64,000 bases of DNA from Endobugula sp047636495 (lineage in GTDB: Bacteria; Pseudomonadota; Gammaproteobacteria; Pseudomonadales; Cellvibrionaceae). The stretch covers positions 43,635-107,634 of the forward strand of contig JBLILH010000007.1 of assembly GCA_047636495.1 (NCBI GenBank), read 5' to 3'. The notes under the pieces are model-generated. The model was not told the DNA's origin. It did no database searches and saw only the letters and a program-made list of their open reading frames with translations. Positions 9,633 to 19,783 of the stretch are shown in pieces (position 1 is the first letter of the stretch; every line of letters begins with the position of its first letter). A program made the position numbers and the translations under genes.

Positions 9633-10058
9633 TTATCTACCAATTTTTTTGCGTATCGCTTGTAATGTGCGTAGTTGAGCCGATGCCTCTGCTAACTGAA
9701 CGGCAGCTGCGGAGTAATCAAACTCAGCACTCCGGTTTGCGATGTTTCTCTCTGCTTCTTCTTTGGCTTGCTGTGCAGACGCTTCATCCATATCTTCTGC
9801 ACGCAGTGCCGTATCAGCCAATACAGTAACAGCGTTTGGCTGAACCTCAATGAAACCGCCAGAGATATAATAGACTTCCTCGTCACCAGATTGTGTAATG
9901 ACTCGGATAGGACCAGGTTGTAGGCCGGATAACAAAGGCGCGTGACCGAAACCAATGCCCAAATCACCTTCTGTACCTGCAGCAACAACCATTTCAACTA
10001 GACCGGAAAAAATCTTCTTTTCTGCACTAACGATATCGCAGTGGACTGTCATCACCAT
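9633..10058 (-). CDS. atpC: F1Fo ATP synthase epsilon subunit
   Basis: Epsilon subunit of the F1 central stalk, coupling rotation to catalysis and inhibiting wasteful ATP hydrolysis. 141 residues. The N-terminal beta-sandwich contains MTVHCDIVSAEKKIFSG, GTEGDLGIGFGHAPLLSGLQ and SGGFIEVQPNAVTVLADTA. The C-terminal helical hairpin follows (EEAERNIANRSAEFDYSAAA). It is the last gene of the operon, 98 bp after atpD, and is followed directly by the terminator at 9571-9600. Confidence 0.96.
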   Translation of the reverse strand: MVMTVHCDIVSAEKKIFSGLVEMVVAAGTEGDLGIGFGHAPLLSGLQPGPIRVITQSGDEEVYYISGGFIEVQPNAVTVLADTALRAEDMDEASAQQAKEEAERNIANRSAEFDYSAAAVQLAEASAQLRTLQAIRKKIGR

Positions 10059-10156
10059 AACTTAACCTCTTCATTAGGAAAAATAAATCATAGAACCAAC
10101 AGTATCGAGGTAGATTCGAAGACTCTAACCCCAATACTGTTTGCCATGATTTTTTA

Positions 10157-11554
10157 TTACATATTTTTCGCTTTTTCTATTGCTTCGTCTATTGTGCCTA
10201 CCATGTAGAAAGCTTGTTCTGGAAGGCTATCGTATTCACCTGCCAATATACCTTGGAAGCCACGAATAGTTTCTTTAAGAGAGACGTATTTGCCAGGTGA
10301 ACCAGTGAACACTTCTGCTACAAAAAACGGCTGTGATAAGAAACGTTCGATTTTACGAGCCCGGGTGACAGATTGTTTGTCTTCTTCTGATAATTCGTCC
10401 ATACCCAAGATGGCAATAATATCTTTAAGTTCTTTATAACGCTGAAGCACCGTTTGTACACCACGTGCTATATCATAATGCTCGTTACCAATAATTAATG
10501 GATCAAGCTGACGTGATGTGGAACTCAATGGGTCAACCGCTGGATAAATACCCTTCGAAGCGATATCACGTGAAAGTACAACCGTTGAATCCAAGTGAGC
10601 AAAAGTAGTGGCCGGTGATGGGTCAGTCAAATCATCTGCTGGTACATATACTGCTTGAATAGATGTAATTGAGCCAGCTTTCGTTGAAGTGATGCGTTCT
10701 TGGAATACACCCATCTCTTCAGCTAGTGTAGGCTGATAACCAACAGCTGATGGCATACGACCTAGCAATGCTGATACTTCTGTTCCTGCTAATGTATAAC
10801 GATAAATATTATCAACAAACAAAAGTACATCTTTGCCTTCGTCACGGAATTTTTCAGCCATAGTCAAGCCGGTTAATGCAACACGTAAACGGTTACCTGG
10901 AGGCTCATTCATTTGGCCATAAACCATGGCTACTTTAGAGTTACTAAATGTCTTAACGTCAACAACGCCGGCTTCTTGCATCTCGTGGTAGAAGTCATTA
11001 CCTTCACGAGTACGTTCGCCAACACCCGCAAATACAGATAAACCACTGTGTTGCAGTGCGATGTTATTAATTAACTCCATCATATTGACCGTTTTACCGA
11101 CACCGGCCCCCCCGAATAGCCCCACCTTACCGCCCTTAGCGAATGGGCAAACGAGGTCGATAACTTTAATACCCGTTTCTAGTAGTTCTTCCGATGCAGA
11201 TAGCTCGTCATAGGCAGGTGCTTTTCGGTGAATCGACATACGTTCTTTTTCGCCGATAGGCCCGCACTCATCAATTGGATTACCAAGTACATCCATAATG
11301 CGGCCTAAAGTTTCGATGCCTACTGGCACTGAGATAGGCGCTTCGGTGTTTGCAACTTCTAGGCCTCGGCTAATGCCTTCAGATGAACCCATTGCAATTG
11401 CACGAACGACGCCGTCGCCTAATTGCTGCTGAACTTCTAATGTTAAGCCTTTTTCACTCACAGTAAGCGCGTCATAGACTTTGGGTACCGAATCACGTGG
11501 GAATTCCACGTCGATTACGGCACCAATAATTTGTACAATACGTCCGCTACTCAT
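10157..11554 (-). CDS. atpD: F1Fo ATP synthase beta subunit
   Basis: Catalytic subunit of F1. 465 residues, close to the usual 458-470. The N-terminus is MSSGRIVQIIGAVIDVEFPR. The P-loop GGAGVGKT is followed by VNMMELINNIA, the catalytic Glu region is GVGERTREGNDFYHEM, the Walker B region is VLLFVDNIYRYTLAGTEVSA, and the signature PAVDPLSSTSR is present. All key residues expected of an active subunit are visible. It lies between atpG (92 bp gap) and atpC. Confidence 0.98.
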   Translation of the reverse strand: MSSGRIVQIIGAVIDVEFPRDSVPKVYDALTVSEKGLTLEVQQQLGDGVVRAIAMGSSEGISRGLEVANTEAPISVPVGIETLGRIMDVLGNPIDECGPIGEKERMSIHRKAPAYDELSASEELLETGIKVIDLVCPFAKGGKVGLFGGAGVGKTVNMMELINNIALQHSGLSVFAGVGERTREGNDFYHEMQEAGVVDVKTFSNSKVAMVYGQMNEPPGNRLRVALTGLTMAEKFRDEGKDVLLFVDNIYRYTLAGTEVSALLGRMPSAVGYQPTLAEEMGVFQERITSTKAGSITSIQAVYVPADDLTDPSPATTFAHLDSTVVLSRDIASKGIYPAVDPLSSTSRQLDPLIIGNEHYDIARGVQTVLQRYKELKDIIAILGMDELSEEDKQSVTRARKIERFLSQPFFVAEVFTGSPGKYVSLKETIRGFQGILAGEYDSLPEQAFYMVGTIDEAIEKAKNM

Positions 11555-11646
11555 TTCCGAGTCCTCATTATTTAACTGTATATCGTTAACTGATACAGTT
11601 TTTAGATTTCATTATCAACTAGTGTACTAGTCACTAAAATTCTTTA

Positions 11647-12507
11647 TTAAACTGCCGATGCACCACTGACAATCTCAGATAGTTCCTGAGTAATCGCTGC
11701 CTGACGCGCCTTGTTATAAACCAACTGTAAATCATCGATCATGTCACCCGCATTATCAGTGGCGCTTTTCATCGCAATCATCCGCGATGCTTGTTCACAT
11801 GCAGCATTCTCGACTACCGCTTGATAAACTTGAGACTCTATATAGCGTATCAACAAGTCATCGAGTAGTTTTTTAGCATCGGGCTCGTAAAGATAATCCC
11901 AGCTATGCTCACGCTTAAAATCTTTTTCTGCGTGCAAAGGCAACAACTGACTCACTTCTGGTTTTTGAGTCATGGTGTTAATAAATTCATTGTTCACCAG
12001 AAATAATCGATCAATTTTACCTTCACTGTAAGCATCTAACATCACTTTAATAGTACCAATTAGATTGGATACTGAAGGTCTTTCACCTATATCGCGAACA
12101 GCTGCTTTAACATTACCACCGTAATTATTAAAAAATGCAGACGCTTTTGCACCAATTAAACACAGGTCGATGTCTATTTCTTGATCAGCCCATTGTTTCA
12201 TCGACTTAACCGCTGCTTTAAAGGCGTTAGTATTTAAGCCACCACACAATCCACGATCTGTGGAGACAATAATGAAGCCTACACGCTTGACTTCGCGATC
12301 TTGTAAGTACACATGCTGATATTCTGGGTTAGCATTTGCGAGGTGACCGACTACACTGCGAATACGCTGTGCATAGGGTTTGCCTAGCTGCATACGTTCT
12401 TGAGCTTTACGCATTTTACTCGCGGCAACCATTTCCATTGCGCTAGTAATTTTTTGCGTACTTTTAATACTCGAGATTTGAGTACGAATTTCTTTTCCGA
12501 CTGCCAT
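11647..12507 (-). CDS. atpG: F1Fo ATP synthase gamma subunit
   Basis: Central rotating shaft of F1. 286 residues, the usual length. The N-terminal coiled-coil helix is AVGKEIRTQISSIKSTQKIT followed by AMEMVAASKMRKAQERM, and the C-terminal helix ends ARQAAITQELSEIVSGA, the family's signature. It is placed between atpA (57 bp) and atpD (92 bp) as in other proteobacterial atp operons. Confidence 0.97.
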   Translation of the reverse strand: MAVGKEIRTQISSIKSTQKITSAMEMVAASKMRKAQERMQLGKPYAQRIRSVVGHLANANPEYQHVYLQDREVKRVGFIIVSTDRGLCGGLNTNAFKAAVKSMKQWADQEIDIDLCLIGAKASAFFNNYGGNVKAAVRDIGERPSVSNLIGTIKVMLDAYSEGKIDRLFLVNNEFINTMTQKPEVSQLLPLHAEKDFKREHSWDYLYEPDAKKLLDDLLIRYIESQVYQAVVENAACEQASRMIAMKSATDNAGDMIDDLQLVYNKARQAAITQELSEIVSGASAV

Positions 12508-12564
12508 CTTTTTTTCCGACTATTAGTGAAATTTTTGTCGACACTGAACAATAAGCTTACTTAT

Positions 12565-14109
12565 TTACCACGTTTGTGTTGCTTTAAATGCTTCTAGTGC
12601 AGACTTAAATTTCGATGAGATTTCATCGTTATAATTACCACTGTCATTAATTTGATTCATTAACTCACCGTGCTCACTTGCCATATAAGACAATAAAGCC
12701 GATTCAAATGCACCTATTTTAACAACCTCAATATCGTTTAAGTAACCTTCGTTAGCAGCAAATAAAACAACACCCATTTCAGCAATAGAAAGCGGTGTAT
12801 ATTGTTTCTGTTTCATTAACTCTGTAACACGCTCACCTTGGTCTAACTGTGCTTTAGTAGCATCATCTAGATCAGATGCAAACTGTGAAAACGCAGCTAG
12901 CTCACGGTACTGGGCAAGCGCGGTACGAATACCACCAGACAACTTCTTAACGATTTTAGTTTGCGCTGCACCACCTACTCGAGACACAGAAATACCTGCA
13001 TCCATTGCTGGACGAATACCCGAATTAAACAGGTCTGTGTCTAAGAATATCTGACCATCTGTAATTGAAATGACGTTGGTTGGTACGAATGCCGATACAT
13101 CTCCCGCCTGGGTCTCAATAATTGGCAATGCCGTTAATGAACCTGTCCGACCTTTTACCGCACCTTTAGTGAAGTCTTCAACATATTTGACACTTACACG
13201 AGATGCGCGTTCAAGTAATCTTGAGTGCAAGTAGAAAACATCTCCTGGATAAGCTTCACGTCCTGGCGGTCGTCGGAGAAGAAGAGATATTTGACGATAT
13301 GCCCATGCTTGCTTGGTTAAATCATCATAAATGATTAACGCATCTTCACCACGATCGCGATAATATTCGCCCATGCTACAACCTGCGAATGGTGCTAAAA
13401 ACTGCATCGCCGCTGGATCAGATGCGGTAGCAGCAACAATAATAGTATGCTCCATTGCACCATGCTCTTCTAATTTACGGACTACTGACGCAATTGAAGA
13501 GGCTTTCTGCCCGATAGCAACATAAATACATTTAACACCTTTGCCTTTTTGGTTGATGATGGCATCAACGGCAATGGCTGTTTTTCCCGTCTGCCGGTCA
13601 CCAATAATCAACTCGCGCTGACCACGACCAACAGGCACCATCGCATCAATCGCTTTAAGCCCCAGCTGAATCGGCTGATCAACTGATTGACGAGCAATGA
13701 CCCCCGGTGCAATTTTTTCAATCGCATCAGTTAATTTTGCATCAATAGGACCTTTACCATCTATTGGAATACCTAGCGCATCAACAACTCGACCTTGTAA
13801 CTCAGGGCCAACTGGCACTTCAAGGATACGACCCGTACACTTACAGCTCTGTCCTTCGGCAATTGATTGATAATCGCCAAGCACTACCGCACCGACAGAG
13901 TCTCGCTCTAAGTTGAGTGCCATACCATAAACGCCACCTTCAAATTCGATCATCTCGCCATACATGGCATCGGCTAGGCCGTGAATACGAATAATACCGT
14001 CGGTAACGGAAACAACAGTGCCCACATTTTTGGCTTCACTGCTGACGTCTAAAGAATCGATACGATTCTTAATAATTTCACTGATTTCTGAAGGATTCAG
14101 CTGCTGCAT
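12565..14109 (-). CDS. atpA: F1Fo ATP synthase alpha subunit
   Basis: Non-catalytic nucleotide-binding subunit of F1. 514 residues, the usual length. It starts MQQLNPSEISEIIKNRID. The P-loop is GDRQTGKT (within RELIIGDRQTGKTAIAVDAI), and the signature PAMDAGISVSRVGGAAQ is present near residue 365-380. It lies 56 bp after atpH. Confidence 0.98.
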   Translation of the reverse strand: MQQLNPSEISEIIKNRIDSLDVSSEAKNVGTVVSVTDGIIRIHGLADAMYGEMIEFEGGVYGMALNLERDSVGAVVLGDYQSIAEGQSCKCTGRILEVPVGPELQGRVVDALGIPIDGKGPIDAKLTDAIEKIAPGVIARQSVDQPIQLGLKAIDAMVPVGRGQRELIIGDRQTGKTAIAVDAIINQKGKGVKCIYVAIGQKASSIASVVRKLEEHGAMEHTIIVAATASDPAAMQFLAPFAGCSMGEYYRDRGEDALIIYDDLTKQAWAYRQISLLLRRPPGREAYPGDVFYLHSRLLERASRVSVKYVEDFTKGAVKGRTGSLTALPIIETQAGDVSAFVPTNVISITDGQIFLDTDLFNSGIRPAMDAGISVSRVGGAAQTKIVKKLSGGIRTALAQYRELAAFSQFASDLDDATKAQLDQGERVTELMKQKQYTPLSIAEMGVVLFAANEGYLNDIEVVKIGAFESALLSYMASEHGELMNQINDSGNYNDEISSKFKSALEAFKATQTW

Positions 14110-14165
14110 GCTCTGTTCCTCTTACCCCATTTCGGTGGTTGTCGTTTAATACGCTTATGTTTAAC

Positions 14166-14705
14166 TTAATTTAAACCGATAGTCTCAGATAGCTTAGCCA
14201 AACGGCCTCGAATTGACCCATCAATTACCATATCGCCAGCGCGAATAATTACGCCACCGATTAATGACTTATCAATACTTGTTGATAAGGTCACTTCACT
14301 GTCTAAGGCTTTACTTAACTTATCAGCCAATTTCTTCTCTACCACGCTATCCAATTCGAAGGCGCTACTCACTTGTATGTCTGAAAACTTTTCTTGCTGA
14401 GATTTGAAGTTTTCAAACAGTTGCTGTACTTCTGCCAAAAGCCCTAAACGCTTATTGCTAGCCATAACAGCAACAAAGTTTTTAACTTTACTGTCTAACG
14501 CATCACCACACAGCTCTATTAGCAATGTTGCTTTTTGTTCCGATGTCATCGTTGGGGAGTCTAACGTCCCCTCCACAACAGACTGTTGTACTACAGTCGC
14601 AACAACCGCTAGAGATGATGACCAAGCATCAAGTGTCTTGCTAGCACGAGCAAACTCGAAAGCTGCTTTTGCATAGGGACGTGCTAAGGTAATTATTTCT
14701 GCCAT
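14166..14705 (-). CDS. atpH: F1Fo ATP synthase delta subunit
   Basis: Peripheral stalk subunit joining F1 to the b subunits. 179 residues. The family signature is visible: LARPYAKAAFEFARASKTLD at the N-terminus and IDKSLIGGVIIRAGDMVIDG plus SIRGRLAKLSETI at the C-terminus. It starts 23 bp after the atpF stop codon. Confidence 0.95.
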   Translation of the reverse strand: MAEIITLARPYAKAAFEFARASKTLDAWSSSLAVVATVVQQSVVEGTLDSPTMTSEQKATLLIELCGDALDSKVKNFVAVMASNKRLGLLAEVQQLFENFKSQQEKFSDIQVSSAFELDSVVEKKLADKLSKALDSEVTLSTSIDKSLIGGVIIRAGDMVIDGSIRGRLAKLSETIGLN

Positions 14706-14728
14706 GCGATGTCTCTCTTAAACGCTTA

Positions 14729-15199
14729 TTACAACTCTGCGGCTAATTTATTGACTAAATCGTTGTGTGATTTAGCATTAACTGATTGCCCAAGAATTTT
14801 TTCTGCACCAGCAATCGCTAGAGCACCCACTTTACCGCGCAACTCTTCCTTAGCACGATTAGTTTCTTGCTCAATTTCCGCTTTAGCGGCAATAATGATG
14901 CGATCAGCTTCAGCCTTGGCCTGTTCTTTCGCCTCATCAACTAATTGTATTGCTCGCTTGTTGCCTAGCTCTACGATATCTGCCGCTTGTTTTTTAGCTT
15001 CAGTTAATTTATGACCAGCCTCTTTTTGTGCCAACTCTAAATCTTTATCAGCACGTTCAGCTGCTTGCAGGCCATCAGCAATTTTTTTCTCGCGCTCTGT
15101 CATGACCGTAATTAACGCAGGCCATATAAACTTTGCACAAAACCAAACAAATACAAAAAAGGTAACCGTTTGGCCTATCAATGTTAAATTAATGTTCAC
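14729..15199 (-). CDS. atpF: F1Fo ATP synthase b subunit
   Basis: Membrane-anchored peripheral stalk. 156 residues. One N-terminal transmembrane helix (LIGQTVTFFVFVWFCAKFIW) is followed by a long charged helix rich in A, E, K and Q (residues about 35-145) suited to dimeric coiled-coil packing. The LIGQxxxFxxFVxFxxKFxWP pattern is typical of gammaproteobacterial b subunits. It lies 39 bp after atpE. Confidence 0.95.
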   Translation of the reverse strand: MNINLTLIGQTVTFFVFVWFCAKFIWPALITVMTEREKKIADGLQAAERADKDLELAQKEAGHKLTEAKKQAADIVELGNKRAIQLVDEAKEQAKAEADRIIIAAKAEIEQETNRAKEELRGKVGALAIAGAEKILGQSVNAKSHNDLVNKLAAEL

Positions 15200-15238
15200 A
15201 CTAATACCCCATTAAAAATATGATTTAGTATGATTTTA

Positions 15239-15502
15239 CTAGCCTGTTATAGCGATTTGAAGACCTGGCGCCACAACAAAAATCAAGTACATTGCAATAC
15301 CAACACCAATCATTGGGACAGCATCTAATAAACCAGCCATCAAGAACATTTTTCCTTGTAATGCAGGTCCTTGTTCTGGCTGACGAGCAGCACCTTCCAA
15401 TAACTTACCCCCTAAATTTCCGAAACCAATAGCGGTCCCTAGAGCGGCAAAACTAATAATAATCGCACTGGCAATATAAACTAAACTAACTGCTTCCATC
15501 AT
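15239..15502 (-). CDS. atpE: F1Fo ATP synthase c subunit
   Basis: Forms the membrane rotor ring. 87 residues with two transmembrane helices joined by the polar loop ARQPEQGPALQGKM. The ion-carrying carboxylate is Asp60 in MAGLLDAVPMIGVGIAMYL. The glutamine- and serine-containing pocket typical of sodium-driven c subunits is not evident, so proton coupling is inferred. Start codons at residues 1 and 2 are both ATG. It lies 56 bp after atpB. Confidence 0.96.
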   Translation of the reverse strand: MMEAVSLVYIASAIIISFAALGTAIGFGNLGGKLLEGAARQPEQGPALQGKMFLMAGLLDAVPMIGVGIAMYLIFVVAPGLQIAITG

Positions 15503-15558
15503 CTTCTCCTACAAAGTGATTTAAATTTAAAAAAATACAACAAAGGTCTTACTAATTA

Positions 15559-16482
15559 TTAGTGATCATCATGACTATCGTGCGCCATTGCCATATAGAC
15601 CGTGGTGAGCACCATAAACACAAATGCTTGAAGTGTAATAATCAGAATATGGAATACTGCCCATGCCCACTGTAATACACCTGCAAACAACCCTAATAAG
15701 AATCCTGCGCCAAACATTATGGCAATCAGTATAAAAATCATTTCACCGGCATAAAGATTGCCGAACAAACGAAGACCTAGAGAGATTGGTTTTGCGATCA
15801 GCGACACAAACTCTAAGGTGAAGTTAAATAATATTAGAAAAGGTGCAAACAACATTCCCACACCTTTTGTAGAGGGTTCAAAGGGATGCAGCGTTAGTTC
15901 TTTAATAAAACCTAACAGTCCTTTACTTTTGATAGTGAAAAATATCAGCATAATAAACACACCCACCGCCAAACCCAGAGTTATATTCGGATCAGTAGTC
16001 GGTACGACTTTAAAATAAAAGTGTGGGTCGCCTGCGATCTTTGCTGCCGCAAGAGGAAGCCAATCTACGGGGATCAAGTCCATTAGGTTCATCAAGAATA
16101 CCCAGCAGAATATAGTCAGCCCCATAGGCGCTACCATTGGGTTTTTGAAGTGGAACATGTCTTTTACGGTAGTATCAACAAAACTCACCACTACCTCTAC
16201 AAAGCTTTGTAAACCTGTGGGTACTCCCGCAGTCGCTTTTTTGGCAACAGAATAGAATATAAATAAGAACAAAGCACCTAAAAATATTGACCATCCCAGT
16301 GTGTCTACATGCACAGCACTGAATCCCATATCTTTAGCTTCTTGTGAGCTGTGTGCATTTGTCCAGACGGTTTCTTGAAGAACCGTTCCGTCATAGCGCT
16401 GATAGCCTTCTGGCAACTTACCATAGGTCCAGTTCTGTAAATGGTGCTGAATATATTCTATCGATGTTTGTCCGCCAGCCAT
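15559..16482 (-). CDS. atpB: F1Fo ATP synthase a subunit
   Basis: Stator subunit forming the proton half-channels against the c ring. 307 residues from the ATG at 16482 (MAGGQTSIEYIQHHLQNWTY), which matches the usual N-terminus SEYIQHHLxNLTYG. An upstream in-frame ATG at 16512 adds ten residues but has no visible ribosome site. The essential arginine lies in KPISLGLRLFGNLYAGEMI. Several hydrophobic helices follow, and the end is MAHDSHDDH. A segment around residues 30-65 (YQRYDGTVLQETVWTNAHSS) makes the N-terminal region somewhat longer than in Pseudomonas. Confidence 0.96.
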   Translation of the reverse strand: MAGGQTSIEYIQHHLQNWTYGKLPEGYQRYDGTVLQETVWTNAHSSQEAKDMGFSAVHVDTLGWSIFLGALFLFIFYSVAKKATAGVPTGLQSFVEVVVSFVDTTVKDMFHFKNPMVAPMGLTIFCWVFLMNLMDLIPVDWLPLAAAKIAGDPHFYFKVVPTTDPNITLGLAVGVFIMLIFFTIKSKGLLGFIKELTLHPFEPSTKGVGMLFAPFLILFNFTLEFVSLIAKPISLGLRLFGNLYAGEMIFILIAIMFGAGFLLGLFAGVLQWAWAVFHILIITLQAFVFMVLTTVYMAMAHDSHDDH

Positions 16483-16562
16483 ACTATCTACTTGCCCTGG
16501 GTATCTGTACATTTTTTAATTAACTTAAAAAACGTTATTTTTAGTGTTACCGCATCTATCTT

Positions 16563-16982
16563 TTATTTGATGTTTGCGAGTTTTATCCATTGATGAATTG
16601 TTAGCGTTATGTACGCACTAAACAACATGAACACATCTAATGGCTTAACTAGCGTAAATGTAATCGCAAAGCCTACACCAGATAATAAAAACTTTCCCAT
16701 TTCACCACGATAGAAGCTCAATAATATCTCTCGTGCTGAATGAGTGCCCTTGAAACGAAATGCATAAAGGGCAAAGTACATATTGGGTAGAAGGTATATC
16801 ATTCCGCCAATAAGCACTGAGTAATCTATTTTGTCTTTCATCCAACTCACTAATATTGTAGCCACAATCGTAATAGCGAATTGTTGTAACCAAATGTTCG
16901 TCAGATGTCTTAGTGTCAGCTGACCTAATTCCCGGTAATCTTTCGAAACTGCCCCAGCAACCGGATCATCCGACTTAATAAT
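16563..16982 (-). CDS. atpI: ATP synthase assembly protein AtpI, probable AUU start
   Basis: Small membrane protein encoded first in atp operons; it helps c-ring assembly or Mg2+ supply. The clear part reads KDKIDYSVLIGGMIYLLPNM then YFALYAFRFKG and later FYRGEMGKFLLSGVGFA, typical AtpI. The frame continues upstream through DDPVAGAVSKDYRELGQLTL and a first transmembrane segment to a TAA at 16983-16985, with no ATG or TTG, and its only GTG codons lie inside that first membrane segment. A GTG at 16865 would remove the first helix. Two ATT codons at 16982 and 16979 follow an AAGGGG Shine-Dalgarno sequence at proper spacing, so I infer an AUU start giving about 139 residues. A frameshift error near the start is the alternative. 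Confidence 0.7.
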   Translation of the reverse strand: MIKSDDPVAGAVSKDYRELGQLTLRHLTNIWLQQFAITIVATILVSWMKDKIDYSVLIGGMIYLLPNMYFALYAFRFKGTHSAREILLSFYRGEMGKFLLSGVGFAITFTLVKPLDVFMLFSAYITLTIHQWIKLANIK

Positions 16983-17132
16983 TTAGCCCCTTAACATTAC
17001 CGTCTCATCGTACTTTGCAAAGTAATTACAAAGTAAAGATACATACTGCTTGCTTTGCATTCAAAAGAACTGTCACAAGAAGCGATGACGATTATAGGGA
17101 CTTGATTAAAAGTATTCAATACTTAATATCAC

Positions 17133-18083
17133 TTACGATGACTGTTCATACCCAAGATGGTGCAGAATACCGTCCAGCTCATCTAAATCATTATATTTTA
17201 AGATCAATCTACCTTTCCCTTTTGCACTGTGTTGTAGCATAACGGGTACACCCACCTTTTCAGATATACTTTGCTCTAATTTTGCTAAGTCTGGGTTGTG
17301 CAGTTTCTCTTGCTCTTCAGGTTTATTGATTTGTTCTAACGTTCTGCGGACTAAAGCTTCCGTTTGTCGAACAGATAAACTTTTTGTAACAACCTCACTT
17401 GCTACTGTGCGTTGTTTATCGTGACTTAAACTTAACATAGATCGCGCATGGCCCATCTCTATATCACCATGTTCTAATAGCTTTTTAACTTCTTCGTCTA
17501 ATGATATCAAACGTAATAAGTTGGTGACGGTTGTTCTTGATTTACCGACTGCTTCAGCGACTTGCTGATGTGTTAATTCAAATTCGTCTTGTAATCGCTT
17601 TAATGCAACAGCTTCTTCTAACGGATTGAGATCTTCACGTTGAATATTTTCAATCAGTGCCATAGCAATGGCGGCTTCGTCAGGCACGTGACGTATAACA
17701 GCGGGTATTTGATCAAGCCCCGCTAATTGACTCGCTCGCCAACGGCGCTCACCCGCAATGATTTCATATTTATCGCTAGAAATGGGACGAATAATAATAG
17801 GCTGTATTACGCCCTGAGTCCTTATTGAGGCCGCTAACTCTTCTAAGGCTTCTTGATTTATGTCTCGACGAGGTTGATATTTACCTCGTTGAATCAATTC
17901 GATAGGCACGTACTTAAGTTGTTCATTTCTATCTAAGTCAGGTGATTGTACCTGGTCGATAGCATCTTTCACTGTTGGTGTTTGCTCGTTATTATCCTGA
18001 ACGTTTATATTTCCCGCGTCTAACAATGCACCTAAACCACGCCCCAGGCCTTTTCTTCGTGTCGCCATACTTTTTGTTACCAT
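17133..18083 (-). CDS. parB: Chromosome-partitioning protein ParB
   Basis: CTP-dependent clamp protein that loads at parS and spreads on DNA near the origin. 316 residues. It starts MVTKSMATRRKGLGRGLGAL; the ATG at residue 6 (18068) is an alternative. The ParB N-terminal domain shows IELIQRGKYQPRRDI and EIIAGERRWRASQLAGL (the GERRxR CTP-binding motif). The helix-turn-helix includes LTHQQVAEAVGKSRTTVTNL followed by LRL, and the C-terminal dimer domain ends GILHHLGYEQSS. Its cognate parS sites are visible inside recF at 31040 and 31676. It lies 43 bp after parA. Confidence 0.96.
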   Translation of the reverse strand: MVTKSMATRRKGLGRGLGALLDAGNINVQDNNEQTPTVKDAIDQVQSPDLDRNEQLKYVPIELIQRGKYQPRRDINQEALEELAASIRTQGVIQPIIIRPISSDKYEIIAGERRWRASQLAGLDQIPAVIRHVPDEAAIAMALIENIQREDLNPLEEAVALKRLQDEFELTHQQVAEAVGKSRTTVTNLLRLISLDEEVKKLLEHGDIEMGHARSMLSLSHDKQRTVASEVVTKSLSVRQTEALVRRTLEQINKPEEQEKLHNPDLAKLEQSISEKVGVPVMLQHSAKGKGRLILKYNDLDELDGILHHLGYEQSS

Positions 18084-18126
18084 AAAAATGATGTTAAATA
18101 TGCAGTCTTAAATACCGAGCGGGTAT

Positions 18127-18915
<789 letters not shown>

Positions 18916-19026
18916 TACTGCCTCCCTGTTTTGGCGACTAATTTACTCGCAGCTATTGCTAATATGTTTCTTACCGTTTTTATGTGTTGATATTATTTAT
19001 AACTGCCTGCAATTAAGATGATATTT

Positions 19027-19704
19027 TTATGTTATTGGATTTAGCACTAATAAATGTCTTTCACCATCAATATCTGGAACTTCTAATGGATAGAAAGCTT
19101 CGAGAATAGCGTGTTTTTCACAATCCCTCAATTCATTTTCTGGGTATACTCCCTTCATCGCCCATAATCGTCCTTCTCTGTGTAATAAATGCCTGGTTCC
19201 CATTACCATATCGTACAAGCTTGCAAAAGCTCGACTGACGACAATATCAAACAATGCGCTAGGCTCATAAGATTCCACACGCGTATTCTCGATCACCACG
19301 TTGTTTAGTGCTAACTGTGTTTTTACTTGGAACAAGAATCGGGTCTTTTTCCCATTACTATCCAGCAGCACAGTATCTATATCAGGAAAAACAATCGCTA
19401 ATGGTATACCTGGTAAACCCCCTCCAGTACCCACGTCGATTATTCTTTTTATCTTCAAGGATGGACCTTCGCTTGATATTTTTATTGCTCTTTCTAAATA
19501 AGGCACTAAAATCAAGCTATCCAGTAAGTGTTTCTCTACCATGTCGAACGGATCACGAACCGCCGATAAATTATAGGCCTTATTCCATTTAACAAGAGCA
19601 CTGAGGTATGTAATGAGCAGTAAAATTTTTTTATCATCTAATGCTATCTGCATCTTCGTTAATCCATCACGAAGTTTTTTTTCACATTTTTTTTCGTCTA
19701 TCAC
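19027..19704 (-). CDS. rsmG: 16S rRNA (guanine-527-N7)-methyltransferase RsmG
   Basis: SAM-dependent methylation of G527 of 16S rRNA; formerly GidB. 225 residues. YLSALVKWNKAYNLSAVRDP precedes the Rossmann SAM-binding motif RIIDVGTGGGLPGIPLAIVF, then DSNGKKTRFL and FDIVVSRAFASLYDMV. It lies 79 bp after mnmG on the same strand, which is the ordinary gidA-gidB arrangement. Confidence 0.95.
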   Translation of the reverse strand: MIDEKKCEKKLRDGLTKMQIALDDKKILLLITYLSALVKWNKAYNLSAVRDPFDMVEKHLLDSLILVPYLERAIKISSEGPSLKIKRIIDVGTGGGLPGIPLAIVFPDIDTVLLDSNGKKTRFLFQVKTQLALNNVVIENTRVESYEPSALFDIVVSRAFASLYDMVMGTRHLLHREGRLWAMKGVYPENELRDCEKHAILEAFYPLEVPDIDGERHLLVLNPIT

Positions 19705-19783
19705 GCGTTATTCTTTTATGAGTTAAGTTAATGCCGTTTTATCTAAATGACTTGGCGTGTAAAAAGGTTGTAACTTACATATT

